A stretch of DNA of 64,000 nt from JAWXBK01 sp034439975 (GTDB taxonomy: Bacteria; Pseudomonadota; Alphaproteobacteria; Dongiales; Dongiaceae). Below are positions 38,068 to 46,662 of the stretch, piece by piece. Position 1 is the stretch's first letter. Each line of letters opens with the position of its first letter. The notes under the pieces were generated by a model. The model was given only the letters and a program-made list of their open reading frames with translations. It was not told where the DNA came from and searched no databases. The translations under genes and the position numbers were made by a program. The stretch covers positions 1 through 64,000 of the forward strand of contig JAWXBK010000003.1 in NCBI GenBank assembly GCA_034439975.1, given 5' to 3'.

Positions 38068-38883
38068 ATGGAGGTCAAGGCAAACGCCGCCGTGAAGGTC
38101 GAGCGCCGCGGCCGCGTACTCGAGATCACGATCGACCGGCCGAAGGTCAACGCGATCGATCGCGCGACCAGCAAGCTGCTGGGCGAGGCGATCCGTCAGT
38201 TGCACGAAGATCCGGAACTGAGCGTCGCGATTATCACCGGTGCCGGCGACCGCATCTTCTCCGCGGGCTGGGATCTCAAGGCGGTCGATAGCGGCGAACA
38301 GCAACTCGACAACTGGTGGGAAACCGAAACCGACATCTTCGGCGGCTTCGCCGGCGTCGTCGAAAACTGGGTGCTCAACAAGCCGGTGATCGCCGCACTG
38401 AACGGAATCACCATCGGCGGCGGTTTCGAAATCGCGATGGCCTGCGATCTGATCGTCGCTGCCGAGCATGTCGAATTCTCGCTGCCGGAAATGCCGCTGG
38501 GCATCGTGCCGGACGCGGGCGCGCTGCAACGACTGCCACGTCGGCTGCCCTACAACATCGCGATGGAACTGCTCCTGCTCGGCCGGCGCATGACCGCACA
38601 GGAAGCGGCCGGGTATGGGCTGGTGAACGCCGTCGTGCCGGCCGACCAGCTCATGGTCAAAGCGCGCGAGTGGGCGGACAAGCTCGCGGCCGCCGCACCC
38701 TTGGCGCTGCAGACAATCAAGGAAGTGTTGCGCGCGATCGAAGCCGACACAATCGAAGGCGCGTTTCGCCGGATGCGGACCGAGAACCTGCCGGTCTATC
38801 GCGCCATGCTGAAATCGGAGGATGCCAAGGAAGGCGTTCGCGCCTTCGTCGAAAAACGCGCGCCGGTGTTCAAGGGCCGCTAG
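38068..38883 (+). CDS. caiD: Carnitinyl-CoA dehydratase (enoyl-CoA hydratase family)
   Basis: A 271-aa crotonase-fold enzyme hydrating crotonobetainyl-CoA to L-carnitinyl-CoA. It matches CaiD along its length: EITIDRPKVNAIDRATS, GDRIFSAGWDLKAVDSGE, the oxyanion loop GITIGGGFEIAMACD, catalytic-Glu segment EFSLPEMPLGIVPDAG, and a C-terminus SEDAKEGVRAFVEKRAPVFK that parallels CaiD's. The ATG at 38068 follows AAGGAGGG. The next gene, carnitine dehydrogenase, starts 16 bp downstream, so the two form an operon. Confidence 0.88.
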   Translation: MEVKANAAVKVERRGRVLEITIDRPKVNAIDRATSKLLGEAIRQLHEDPELSVAIITGAGDRIFSAGWDLKAVDSGEQQLDNWWETETDIFGGFAGVVENWVLNKPVIAALNGITIGGGFEIAMACDLIVAAEHVEFSLPEMPLGIVPDAGALQRLPRRLPYNIAMELLLLGRRMTAQEAAGYGLVNAVVPADQLMVKAREWADKLAAAAPLALQTIKEVLRAIEADTIEGAFRRMRTENLPVYRAMLKSEDAKEGVRAFVEKRAPVFKGR

Positions 38884-38899
38884 AGCAAGGAACAGAACG

Positions 38900-39853
38900 A
38901 TGGCTCGGAAAGAAGTAACCGACGTTCGCCGCGTCACCTGCCTCGGTGCCGGTCCGATCGGCGGCGGCTGGGCAGCCCACTTTCTGGCGCGCGGCTACGA
39001 TGTGACGGTTTACATGCACGATGCCGGCGAGGAAGCGGCGCTGCGCCGCATCATCGATACCGCCTGGAAATGCCTCGAGCAGATCGGCCTTGCACCCGGT
39101 GCGACGCGCGATCGCCTGACCTGCACCACGGATCTGGCCAAGGCCGTCGCCAACGCCGATTTCGTCCAGGAATCGGTGCCGGAAGTTCTCGCGGTCAAGC
39201 AGGCGGTCTATGAGCAACTCGGCCGCCTCGTGCCGGCGGATGTCGTCATTGCATCGAGCACGTCGGGCCTGTCGATGAGCGACATCCAGGCGCGCTGCCC
39301 GACGCCGGAGCGCACGGTCGTCGCCCATCCCTTCAACCCGCCATATCTGTTGCCGCTGGTCGAGATGGTCGGTGGCAAGAAAACCGATCCGGCTGCACTC
39401 GCCTGGGCTGCGGATTTTTATAAGCATGCCGGCAAGGCGCCGCTGGTGATGACACGCGAGGTGCCGGGGTTCGTCGCAACGCGGCTTCAGGAAGCGGTCT
39501 GGCGCGAAGCGCTGCACATGATCGAGAACGGCGAGGCGACACCCGAGCAGATCGATATCGCGATGGTGAACGGGCCGGGGCCGCGCTGGGCCTTCGCGGG
39601 CCCCTGCATGACGTATCATATCGGCGGCGGCGAAGGCGGGATGGAATATTGTCTCGACGTGTTCGGCCCGGCGCTGAAGTTTCCCTGGACCCGGCTGGTC
39701 GCGCCAGAACTGACGCCCGAGCTGCGCAAGACATTGATCGACAGTAGCGCCGAGATGGCGGAAGGGCGCTCGTTCAGCGATCTCACGGAAGAGCGGGATC
39801 AGGGCCTCGTCGAGATCGCGAAGGCCTGGCAGAAAATCGGGAAGTTCATCTAA
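38900..39853 (+). CDS. cdhA: L-carnitine dehydrogenase
   Basis: A 317-aa NAD-dependent 3-hydroxyacyl-CoA-dehydrogenase-like enzyme that oxidises L-carnitine to 3-dehydrocarnitine. The Rossmann start is RVTCLGAGPIGGGWAAHFLARGYDV in outline, followed by ASSTSGLSMSDIQARC and the catalytic His region VVAHPFNPPYLLPLVEMVGG. The C-terminal helical domain has EVPGFVATRLQEAVWREALH and NGPGPRWAFAGPCMTYHIGG, the latter typical of carnitine dehydrogenases. Convergent cdhR and nearby BKACE complete the carnitine set, which strongly supports this specificity. Confidence 0.9.
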   Translation: MARKEVTDVRRVTCLGAGPIGGGWAAHFLARGYDVTVYMHDAGEEAALRRIIDTAWKCLEQIGLAPGATRDRLTCTTDLAKAVANADFVQESVPEVLAVKQAVYEQLGRLVPADVVIASSTSGLSMSDIQARCPTPERTVVAHPFNPPYLLPLVEMVGGKKTDPAALAWAADFYKHAGKAPLVMTREVPGFVATRLQEAVWREALHMIENGEATPEQIDIAMVNGPGPRWAFAGPCMTYHIGGGEGGMEYCLDVFGPALKFPWTRLVAPELTPELRKTLIDSSAEMAEGRSFSDLTEERDQGLVEIAKAWQKIGKFI

Positions 39854-39869
39854 GGCCGGTCGTCGCGGA

Positions 39870-40910
39870 TCAACGTTTTCGCGCCGGCTTCAGTCCCGGC
39901 AGCGAGGGCGAGAGGCCGAGCCAGATCGGATTCGGGTCGTCATGCGGCCAGGCGTTGCGATATTCGCGCGGCAGCTTGCCGAACTGGTCCGAGAACGATT
40001 TGGCGAAATGCGACAGGCTGCCATAACCGCAGGCGAGTGCGATCTCGCGCACCGACAGCGACGTGTTCGTCAGCATCGCGCGGGCATGCTGCAACCGTAG
40101 CATCCGGTAATACGCAACCGCCGAACGCCCGACATGGGTGACGAACAGCCGTTCGAGTTTGCGCTGCGAGACGCCGACTTTCGCGGCGACCGCCGGGATC
40201 GGCAGCGGTTCCTCCACATGCGCCTCCATCAGCCCGATCGCCATGCGCAGAATCGGGTGAACAATTTCATGCTGTCCGCCGCGCGAACTGCGCTGCGATA
40301 CCTGATCGTCGCGGATCGGAAAATGCAGGATATGATCGGCCACCTCGTGCGCGAGGCGTGCATCGTGACGGCTGCCGATATCCGCCAGCATCGCGTCGAC
40401 GCCGGCCACCCCGCCGGCGATGGTGAGACGATTGCCATCGTTCACGAACAGCCGATCTTCAGGGTGGCTATCCGGATAGGCTTCGAGAAACGCGCGCAGG
40501 CAGTACCAGAGAACGGCGACGCGCCGGTTCTTGATTAGACCCGCCCGCGCGAGGATGTAGGCGCCGATATCCATCGCACCGAGACGGATGCCGCGACGGT
40601 CCTGACGACGCAGCCAGGCGAACAGATCCGGATTGTCGTAGTGCTCGGAATCCCAGCTGCCGCAGACGAGGATCGTTGCGTCGCCCGGCACGCGCTCGGG
40701 TAGCGGCAGCGCCGCCTGAACCATGCCGTTGCTCGCCACCACCTGGCCGCCGCCGGGTGCAACAAAGCTCCATGCGTAGAGCGTCCGTCCGGTCAGATAG
40801 TTGGCGACCCGCAACGGCTCGATGGTCGTGGTCAGCGCCATCATGTTGAAGCGCGGTATCAGCACGAAAACGAGACTCGCCGGTTCGCCGCTTGCTTCGC
40901 CGGTGCTCAC
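39870..40910 (-). CDS. cdhR: GlxA/AraC-family regulator, CdhR-like
   Basis: A 346-aa regulator. The N-terminal DJ-1/GATase1-like domain (FVLIPRFNMMALTTTIEPLRVANYL, with CGSWDSEHY) is followed by a C-terminal AraC pair of helix-turn-helices (VAAKVGVSQRKLERLFVTHVG and VREIALACGYGSLSHFAKSFSDQFG). This architecture is shared by GbdR, SouR and CdhR, which sense quaternary amines and derivatives in Pseudomonas. Location between cdhA and the dehydrocarnitine cleavage gene matches CdhR. It likely activates the divergent BKACE gene and the caiD operon. Confidence 0.85.
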   Translation of the reverse strand: MSTGEASGEPASLVFVLIPRFNMMALTTTIEPLRVANYLTGRTLYAWSFVAPGGGQVVASNGMVQAALPLPERVPGDATILVCGSWDSEHYDNPDLFAWLRRQDRRGIRLGAMDIGAYILARAGLIKNRRVAVLWYCLRAFLEAYPDSHPEDRLFVNDGNRLTIAGGVAGVDAMLADIGSRHDARLAHEVADHILHFPIRDDQVSQRSSRGGQHEIVHPILRMAIGLMEAHVEEPLPIPAVAAKVGVSQRKLERLFVTHVGRSAVAYYRMLRLQHARAMLTNTSLSVREIALACGYGSLSHFAKSFSDQFGKLPREYRNAWPHDDPNPIWLGLSPSLPGLKPARKR

Positions 40911-40977
40911 TTCTTCGGTCTCTCCCGGAATGTCGGCCGTCCCGCATCGAAGGCTGTTTCCGGCCGCCTGCGCGAAC

Positions 40978-41016
40978 TTGGCGAATATACATCATTTCCT
41001 ACGAAAATCCGCCAAT
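40978..41016. promoter_or_regulatory. Candidate CdhR operator between cdhR and BKACE
   Basis: TTGGCGAA (40978-40985) and the inverted CCGCCAAT (41009-41016) flank an AT-rich core. Similar motifs occur in the divergent caiD control region. The inverted arrangement and shared motif suggest one regulator for both promoters. Confidence 0.4.
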
Positions 41017-41106
41017 AGGTTCCCGAGAATTTGCCACCATGAGACCCTGCCAAGGAAGGCGGCCGATCCGGCCCCCCGCGGCCGAGCGAATGTCGGGAGA
41101 CCTGCC

Positions 41107-41991
41107 ATGAACAGAGACGTCATCATTTCCTGCGCCGTGACCGGTGCCGGCGATACGGTCGGCAAGAGCAACAAGGTTCCGGTGACGCCGGAACAGATCG
41201 CCGCATCGGCGATCGAAGCGGCGAAGGCGGGTGCGGCTATCACCCATATCCATGTGCGCAATCCGGAAACCGGCAAGGGCTCGCGCGATGTCGCGCTGTT
41301 TCGTGAAGCGGTCCGGCTGGTGCGTGCCAGCGGCACCGACGTCATCATCAACCTGACGGCCGGTATGGGGGGAGACTGGGTGCCGAGCGACAACGATCCG
41401 AGCGTTGCCGGCCCCAACAGCGACATGGTCGGGCCAGAAGAGCGGCTCGCGCATGTGATCGAGTTGCGGCCGGACATTTGCAGCCTCGATTGCGGCTCGA
41501 TGAATTTCGGCGACGGCAAGGAAATGTATCTGAGCCCCGCCGCCTATCTCCGGACGATGGCCAGGATCATTCGCGAATGCGGCGTGAAGCCCGAGATGGA
41601 AGTGTTCGAACTCGGCCATGTCCGGTTCGCCCGCCAGATGTGCGACGAAGGGCTGATCGAATCGCCGCCTTTGTTCCAGATCTGCCTCGGCATTCCGTGG
41701 GGCGCCGGCGCCGATACCGAAACGATGCTGACGATGCGCAACGCGCTGCCGTCGGGCGCCGCCTGGGCCGGTTTCGGCATTTCGCGCATGCAGATGCCGA
41801 TGGTCGCGCAGGCGGTCATTCTCGGCGGCAATGTTCGCGTCGGCCTCGAGGACAATATCTATCTCGATCGCGGCGTGCTCGCGAGCAACGGCGATCTGGT
41901 CGCGCGGGCGGGTGAAATCATCCAGCGCATGGGCGCGCGCGTCGTCGGTCCGGACGAAGCGCGCAAGATACTCGGCCTCAAAACGCATTGA
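41107..41991 (+). CDS. BKACE-family 3-dehydrocarnitine cleavage enzyme (DUF849)
   Basis: A 294-aa TIM-barrel zinc enzyme. Metal ligands sit in THIHVRNPETG (His 47 and His 49) and in GLEDNIYLDRG. BKACE enzymes condense a beta-keto acid with acetyl-CoA, giving acetoacetate and a new CoA thioester. With 3-dehydrocarnitine the products are acetoacetate and betainyl-CoA, which yields glycine betaine. The neighbours cdhA and cdhR make dehydrocarnitine the most likely substrate; 3-keto-5-aminohexanoate cleavage is the family alternative. ATG 41107 starts the fold. Confidence 0.87.
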   Translation: MNRDVIISCAVTGAGDTVGKSNKVPVTPEQIAASAIEAAKAGAAITHIHVRNPETGKGSRDVALFREAVRLVRASGTDVIINLTAGMGGDWVPSDNDPSVAGPNSDMVGPEERLAHVIELRPDICSLDCGSMNFGDGKEMYLSPAAYLRTMARIIRECGVKPEMEVFELGHVRFARQMCDEGLIESPPLFQICLGIPWGAGADTETMLTMRNALPSGAAWAGFGISRMQMPMVAQAVILGGNVRVGLEDNIYLDRGVLASNGDLVARAGEIIQRMGARVVGPDEARKILGLKTH

Positions 41992-41998
41992 GCCTGCG

Positions 41999-42030
41999 CG
42001 CCGGCGCCGCGCATAGGAAACACGCGCGCG
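41999..42030. repeat. Left 32-bp direct repeat of the 42-48 kb island
   Basis: A 32-bp sequence starting CGCCGGCGCCGCGCATAGGA occurs here and at 48152-48183 with one mismatch. The copies bracket the LacI-proVXW-Rieske operon. Confidence 0.75.
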
Positions 42031-42095
42031 TCGGGCTCGCTCGCATAGCCGGTCTCGTAGAGCTCGCGCAGCAGGCTGCAATCGAGCGCGATATC
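42025..42095 (-). pseudogene. 3' fragment of a NitT/TauT-type binding-protein gene
   Basis: Read on the minus strand this encodes IALDCSLLRELYETGYASEP, matching the C-terminus IDCSLLRELYETGYEGEP of the binding protein at 48279-49370. Only about 20 codons remain. The nucleotide match to 48290-48350 is close. It is a decayed or recombined copy at the left edge of the island. Confidence 0.7.
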
Positions 42096-42136
42096 GAACT
42101 CAATCCGGCGCGGCCAGAACCCTGCCGATGCGGCCC

Positions 42137-43174
42137 CTATGTCGATTCTCCGACCAAGAGCTTCAGCGGCAGCTTGAGGCACTTCGTCCTGAACTTGCCA
42201 AAACGAAGTCGCGAAATCAGAGTCTCACCGGCCATCGCACCCATATCGTATCCCCGAGATTGAACGGTGGTCAGGGTTGGCGTAACAGAATCGCGAAGGC
42301 CGACACCATTATATCCAGCAATCCTTACGGTATCGGGAACGCGCGCGCCGATCGAGGTTAAGTACTTGATCGCGCTGATCGCCATCTCATCTGTGTTGCA
42401 CAGCACCGCGTCCGGCAGACCGTTCGTGCTGATATCGGTTTCCAGCGCTGCCCAAATGGCGTGGGCACTACGGTTATCACAGGGTACCGTTCGCGACCGC
42501 GAACTTTGCGAATGCTTGCGCTGAAACGACGTTGCGCCTCTCAAGCGAGCACTGATGCCAGCCCAATGATAGTTTTCTGGAACCAAGTGGATAAAATCCC
42601 GGGCGCCTCGCTCCAATAGATGTCGAGACAACATTGCGCCTGCTGCTTCATCGTCCTGCATCACTGTGCAAGAATCTGAATTGACCGTCTCGATGTGGTC
42701 CTGAAATGTGAGTATCGGCTGGCGAAGGTTCATCAATACGTCGATCCAGGACTTCCGGTCTTCTTCCTTACCGGACAGCATTAAGCACAGCGCATCCGTT
42801 TTGAGGTTGCTCACCAGCGGCGAAGTGGAAAAGTCGCCCGCCTGCAGCCCCTGGACAACAAGGCTGAATCCATGTCGCCCAAGAAAGTTGCTCAATCCGG
42901 AAACGATGTGGGTTGTGATGCCATCGGCCAGATAGTTCGGGGAGCTGTCGACGATGATAAGCCCTACCGAGCGCCACTCCGCTAATCGGAGTTCTCGGGC
43001 GGCGCTGTGCGGCCGGTAGTTCAGCTTCGCGATCGCCACCCCAACCCTGTTGCGCGTGTCCGCGCTCATGAACCGGTAACGACCATTCACGAAATTCGAA
43101 ACGGTGGTGACCGAAACGTCGGCTTCCGCTGCCACGTCCCTTAATCTGGCATGGTTCCTTTCTGGTTTGTTCAT
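42137..43174 (-). CDS. LacI-family transcriptional regulator
   Basis: A 345-aa repressor. The N-terminal helix-turn-helix and hinge run from LRDVAAEADVSVTTVSNFVNGR to KLNYRPHSAARELR, followed by a periplasmic-binding-protein-like ligand domain (VGLIIVDSSPNYLADGIT, DAVLCNTDEMAISAIKYL, VRIAGYNGVGLRDSVTPTLTT). It is the last gene of the minus-strand Rieske-proWXV run, 216 bp after proV. A fitting LacI-type palindrome lies in front of the first gene of that run (48058-48077). The effector is probably the compound taken up by the ProVWX system. Confidence 0.92.
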   Translation of the reverse strand: MNKPERNHARLRDVAAEADVSVTTVSNFVNGRYRFMSADTRNRVGVAIAKLNYRPHSAARELRLAEWRSVGLIIVDSSPNYLADGITTHIVSGLSNFLGRHGFSLVVQGLQAGDFSTSPLVSNLKTDALCLMLSGKEEDRKSWIDVLMNLRQPILTFQDHIETVNSDSCTVMQDDEAAGAMLSRHLLERGARDFIHLVPENYHWAGISARLRGATSFQRKHSQSSRSRTVPCDNRSAHAIWAALETDISTNGLPDAVLCNTDEMAISAIKYLTSIGARVPDTVRIAGYNGVGLRDSVTPTLTTVQSRGYDMGAMAGETLISRLRFGKFRTKCLKLPLKLLVGEST

Positions 43175-43390
43175 GCCGCGGATATCTCATTCACTGTGTA
43201 GACGCAGGTAACGTATGGAGGGCTGTGATAGGGTGAATCCCGGAAGCAACTCGGGGTTGTAATCCAAGTCGCGGTCACCCAACAGGCAGACAGCCGCAAC
43301 CGATGGCTTCCTCGCAGGTTCGATTATATCACAAATATAACCCCAAGTGACCGGTCGATGGATTCTATTTCGGGTCAATCAGGCCATGCG

Positions 43391-44494
43391 CTAATGGCCG
43401 GCTCCCTTGATGCCCCTCAGCAATGCACGGCAGTCAACGATGCCGACTGCATCACCGTTTGCAGTTCTAACGATGACGGGTTCCGATGAAGACAATACAA
43501 TTTCGATCAGCGTATCGATGTTTGTATCAACGGAGACCGAGGTACAATGCTCGGATATCCGTCTTGCATTGCCCCCAGGTTCAACAATTGGTTCCATAAT
43601 GGCGCCAGCGTTAAGCAGCTTGAGCTTGGAGATTCCGCGAACAAACTCCGCGATGTACGCGCCCTGTGGTCGGAGAATGATTTCCTGAGGCGTACCAACC
43701 TGAAGAAACTGGCCGTCCTTCATAATGGCTATCCGGTCGCCAAGCGCGATAGCCTCGTCGAGGTCGTGTGTTATAAACACGCAACTAATCGCCAGGCTCT
43801 TCAGCAAGTCGCGGAATTCTGTCTGAAGCTGGCGTCGGATCAGCGGATCTAATGATCCGAACGGCTCATCCAGTAGAAGAATTCGCGGCTTTCCCGCGAT
43901 TGCTCGAGCCAGCCCGACACGCTGTTGCATCCCACCCGACAGCTCGTGTGGGTACCTGTTGCCCCAGCCATGAAGCTGAACCAACTCGAGCGCCTGTTGC
44001 GCCATCAATCGCCGAGATGCCCTGGGTACGCCCCGCACCTCCATGCCGTAACCAATATTACTCAGAACCGTGCGATGCGGGAACAGGGCGTTGTCCTGAA
44101 AGACCATGCCGATGTCTTCGGCGCGCGTCTTTCGCAGTTCCTTAGGGGATTTCTCAGAGATATCGTCGCCGTAGATATATATCCGGCCCGCCGTCGGCTC
44201 GATAAGTCGATTTATGTGCCGCAGCAGTGTCGACTTTCCGCCGCCGGACAGGCCCATTATGCAAAACGACTCGCTGCTACTTACCGCAAAGGAGACGCCT
44301 GCAACACCGACCACGCATCCATACCTGTCGGACACCTCCTGCTTGGTTAGCGCCTGCTCCCGAATGGCGCGAAGTGCTTCGTTCGCTGAATTGCCATAGA
44401 TCTTCCAGATATCCTCGCAAACTAATGCCAGAACGCTGTCATCGGTCTGCTTATCGCTGCGCGGGACGTTGATCGCCGAGGCCGACGGGTGCAT
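43391..44494 (-). CDS. proV: Glycine betaine/proline-type ABC transporter ATP-binding protein (ProV)
   Basis: A 367-aa quaternary-amine transporter ATPase. Walker A is GLSGGGKST, the Q-loop is GMVFQDNALFPHRTVL, the signature is LSGGMQQRVGLARA, Walker B is ILLLDEPFGSLD and the H-loop is FITHDLDEA. The C-terminal region contains CBS-like sequence (TNIDTLIEIVLSSSEPVIVRT), as in osmoprotectant transporters. ATG 44494 follows CCAGGA; an upstream TTG (44563) would add 23 poorly conserved residues. It lies 79 bp after proX in the same direction. A catabolic rather than osmotic role is suggested by the oxygenase at the operon head. Confidence 0.92.
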   Translation of the reverse strand: MHPSASAINVPRSDKQTDDSVLALVCEDIWKIYGNSANEALRAIREQALTKQEVSDRYGCVVGVAGVSFAVSSSESFCIMGLSGGGKSTLLRHINRLIEPTAGRIYIYGDDISEKSPKELRKTRAEDIGMVFQDNALFPHRTVLSNIGYGMEVRGVPRASRRLMAQQALELVQLHGWGNRYPHELSGGMQQRVGLARAIAGKPRILLLDEPFGSLDPLIRRQLQTEFRDLLKSLAISCVFITHDLDEAIALGDRIAIMKDGQFLQVGTPQEIILRPQGAYIAEFVRGISKLKLLNAGAIMEPIVEPGGNARRISEHCTSVSVDTNIDTLIEIVLSSSEPVIVRTANGDAVGIVDCRALLRGIKGAGH

Positions 44495-44573
44495 GGCTTC
44501 CTGGTCCTCTCGGATTCGGATGTTGAGAGGCACGGAAAGGCGACCCGCCGGTTCCCCGAGCAATCCTGCCTTG

Positions 44574-45611
44574 TTACTGTGCCGCGCTCATGGCGTCGTC
44601 AATCCAGGAGTCGAACTGTTCCTGATTGGCGGCAACCCAAGCTTCTGCGTGACGACGGACATCCTCCATCTCGTCCTCACCTTCGTAGATAAGGAGGTTC
44701 TCTGCGTTGATATCCTGTAGCGGGATGTTGACCAGCGAGAGAAATCGGCCGGCAGCCGGATTGGCAGCCAGAAACTCGTTATTGGCGACAATCTTGATAT
44801 CCTGAATCTCGAAACCCAGGTTCCTCCCGTCGGGCAGCTGCGTGACGGCGGTACGGTTCGACGTGTCGTAGGGAAGCGGCACGTCAGGCGTTTCCAGCCA
44901 CACAACATCCGTGCCGGGAACCAGTATCTGGGACAGCCACATCGGAACATATGTATAGAAAAGTACCGGATCTCCAGCCTTGTATCGGGCGACGACGTCG
45001 GCGTGGATCGGAACGAAATCGCCTTGATCGTGCGATATCATATCTCGCAAATCCAGCACATCGAGATGATTCTCAATTACGGTTTCACAGCCCCATCCGG
45101 GCGGGCAACCGGCGAGATTGGCTTTGCCGTCGCCGTCGGAATCGAAGATCGCTGCGAGTTCGGGATCCGCAAGCTGGGCAATATTGGTTATTCCCAGTTT
45201 CTCCGCCGTCGCAAGGTCGATCTGGAAGCCTTGCGCTGCACCGACGACAATGGTTCCGATCTGCGTCATTTCGGCATCGCCGCCGGCCTTTTCGTAGACT
45301 GTTGTATTCTGCGGTTGCCAGCCGACGGCCAGAAAATCTGCATCACCTTGTGCGACTGCGACATACATCGATGGGACATTCATATTGACGATAGGGCCGA
45401 TCTCATACCCCAATCTCTCCAGGCCAACGTTCACGACTTCTGTCTGAAATCGCCCTTCGATCAGGCTATCGTCGGCAGCGGTAACGACGATACCGCTGCC
45501 CGGAAGTTCGTCGGCCACACCGGCCGACGGTGTGGATAGGATCGCCACAACTATTGAAACCGCGCTCATTAGAACAATTGGCCTGATGGCTGTCGCGTTC
45601 CGGTGTTTCAT
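44574..45611 (-). CDS. proX: Glycine betaine/proline-type ABC transporter binding protein (ProX)
   Basis: A 345-aa periplasmic binding protein with an N-terminal signal peptide (PIVLMSAVSIVVAILSTPSA, cleavage near GVADE). The ProX-type features include MYVAVAQGDADFLAVGWQPQ, the cysteine-paired loop GCPPGWGCE and YTYVPMWLSQ. Aromatic residues in such loops make the cation-pi cage for trimethylammonium groups. GGAGGAAAAGAG precedes the ATG. It lies between proW and proV in one operon. The ligand could be glycine betaine, proline betaine or carnitine. Confidence 0.92.
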   Translation of the reverse strand: MKHRNATAIRPIVLMSAVSIVVAILSTPSAGVADELPGSGIVVTAADDSLIEGRFQTEVVNVGLERLGYEIGPIVNMNVPSMYVAVAQGDADFLAVGWQPQNTTVYEKAGGDAEMTQIGTIVVGAAQGFQIDLATAEKLGITNIAQLADPELAAIFDSDGDGKANLAGCPPGWGCETVIENHLDVLDLRDMISHDQGDFVPIHADVVARYKAGDPVLFYTYVPMWLSQILVPGTDVVWLETPDVPLPYDTSNRTAVTQLPDGRNLGFEIQDIKIVANNEFLAANPAAGRFLSLVNIPLQDINAENLLIYEGEDEMEDVRRHAEAWVAANQEQFDSWIDDAMSAAQ

Positions 45612-45659
45612 CTCTTTTCCTCCCAGAAATACGTGGATTCAGCCGGCATTGTTCTGCAG

Positions 45660-46595
45660 TTATCCTGCAGTCGTCTTATGCTTGATATGGTGTTGTACGT
45701 TTGGTGCGATGCGAAACAAAAGCCCAATCGGGCCACGCAAAAGCAATGGATCCTGTTTTCCGACACGCCCTATTGCCTGGGTGATGCGATCGAGAATCAT
45801 CGCGAGCACGACAATCCCGACACCGCCGACGGTTGCGAGGCCCATGTCGAGACGACCGATACCCTGAAGCACCACATTGCCCAATCCGCCCACGCCGATC
45901 ATCGAAGCGATGACCACCATTGAGAGCGCCATCATGAGGGTCTGATTGATCCCCATGAGGACTGTCGGCAGTGCAAGCGGCAACTGGATCTTGGTCAGGA
46001 TCTGCCACGGTGAAGATCCAAAAGCGGATGCAGCTTCGATAGTCGAGTTTGGTACTTGCCGAATTCCAAGATCGGTAAGGCGCACAACGGGCGGCAAGGC
46101 GAAAACAACTGTGACCATTACACCAGGCACCTTGCCGATTCCGACGAGCATTACAATCGGCACGAGATACACAAATCCCGGCAGCGTCTGCATGATGTCA
46201 AGAATGGGACGAATGACGGATGCGACGCGACGATTTCTACTCGACCAGATGCCAATCGGAATTCCGACGGCGGTCGAGAAAAAGACTGCAGTGATGACAA
46301 GCGAAAGCGTGATCATTGTCTGGTCCCAGATGCCGATGAGGCCCAGAAAGAACAAGCCGGCGATTGCGCCGATAGCGACTCGAATATTGGCAAACTGCCA
46401 GCTCAGCAGGAACACCAACGCGAGAATTACGAGCGGGGACGCGCCGATCAGCCAGCCTTCGGTCAGGTTCAGTATTGCGGCGACAGGTACCCGCGCCGCC
46501 TGAAACATCGGGCGGAACGATGAGGTTATCCAATCGACAGCGGACTGCGACCAATCGCCAAGAGGAATTTGAGACTCATCGAAAAACTCGTTCAT
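45660..46595 (-). CDS. proW: Glycine betaine/proline-type ABC transporter permease (ProW)
   Basis: A 311-aa inner-membrane permease with a soluble N-terminal segment and about seven hydrophobic helices. The EAA-type cytoplasmic loop that docks on ProV is EAASAFGSSPWQILTKIQLPLALP, in part. VASVIRPILDIMQTLPGFVYLVP and MALSMVVIASMIGVGGLG are also typical of ProW. ATG 46595 is preferred over a TTG two codons upstream. It follows the Rieske oxygenase gene by 67 bp and precedes proX by 48 bp. Confidence 0.92.
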   Translation of the reverse strand: MNEFFDESQIPLGDWSQSAVDWITSSFRPMFQAARVPVAAILNLTEGWLIGASPLVILALVFLLSWQFANIRVAIGAIAGLFFLGLIGIWDQTMITLSLVITAVFFSTAVGIPIGIWSSRNRRVASVIRPILDIMQTLPGFVYLVPIVMLVGIGKVPGVMVTVVFALPPVVRLTDLGIRQVPNSTIEAASAFGSSPWQILTKIQLPLALPTVLMGINQTLMMALSMVVIASMIGVGGLGNVVLQGIGRLDMGLATVGGVGIVVLAMILDRITQAIGRVGKQDPLLLRGPIGLLFRIAPNVQHHIKHKTTAG

Positions 46596-46662
46596 GCGCA
46601 ACGCCCCATCGTTGTTGCCGCTGTTGGTGATCGGCTCATCAAGGCGACCTAGACGGTCGTAT

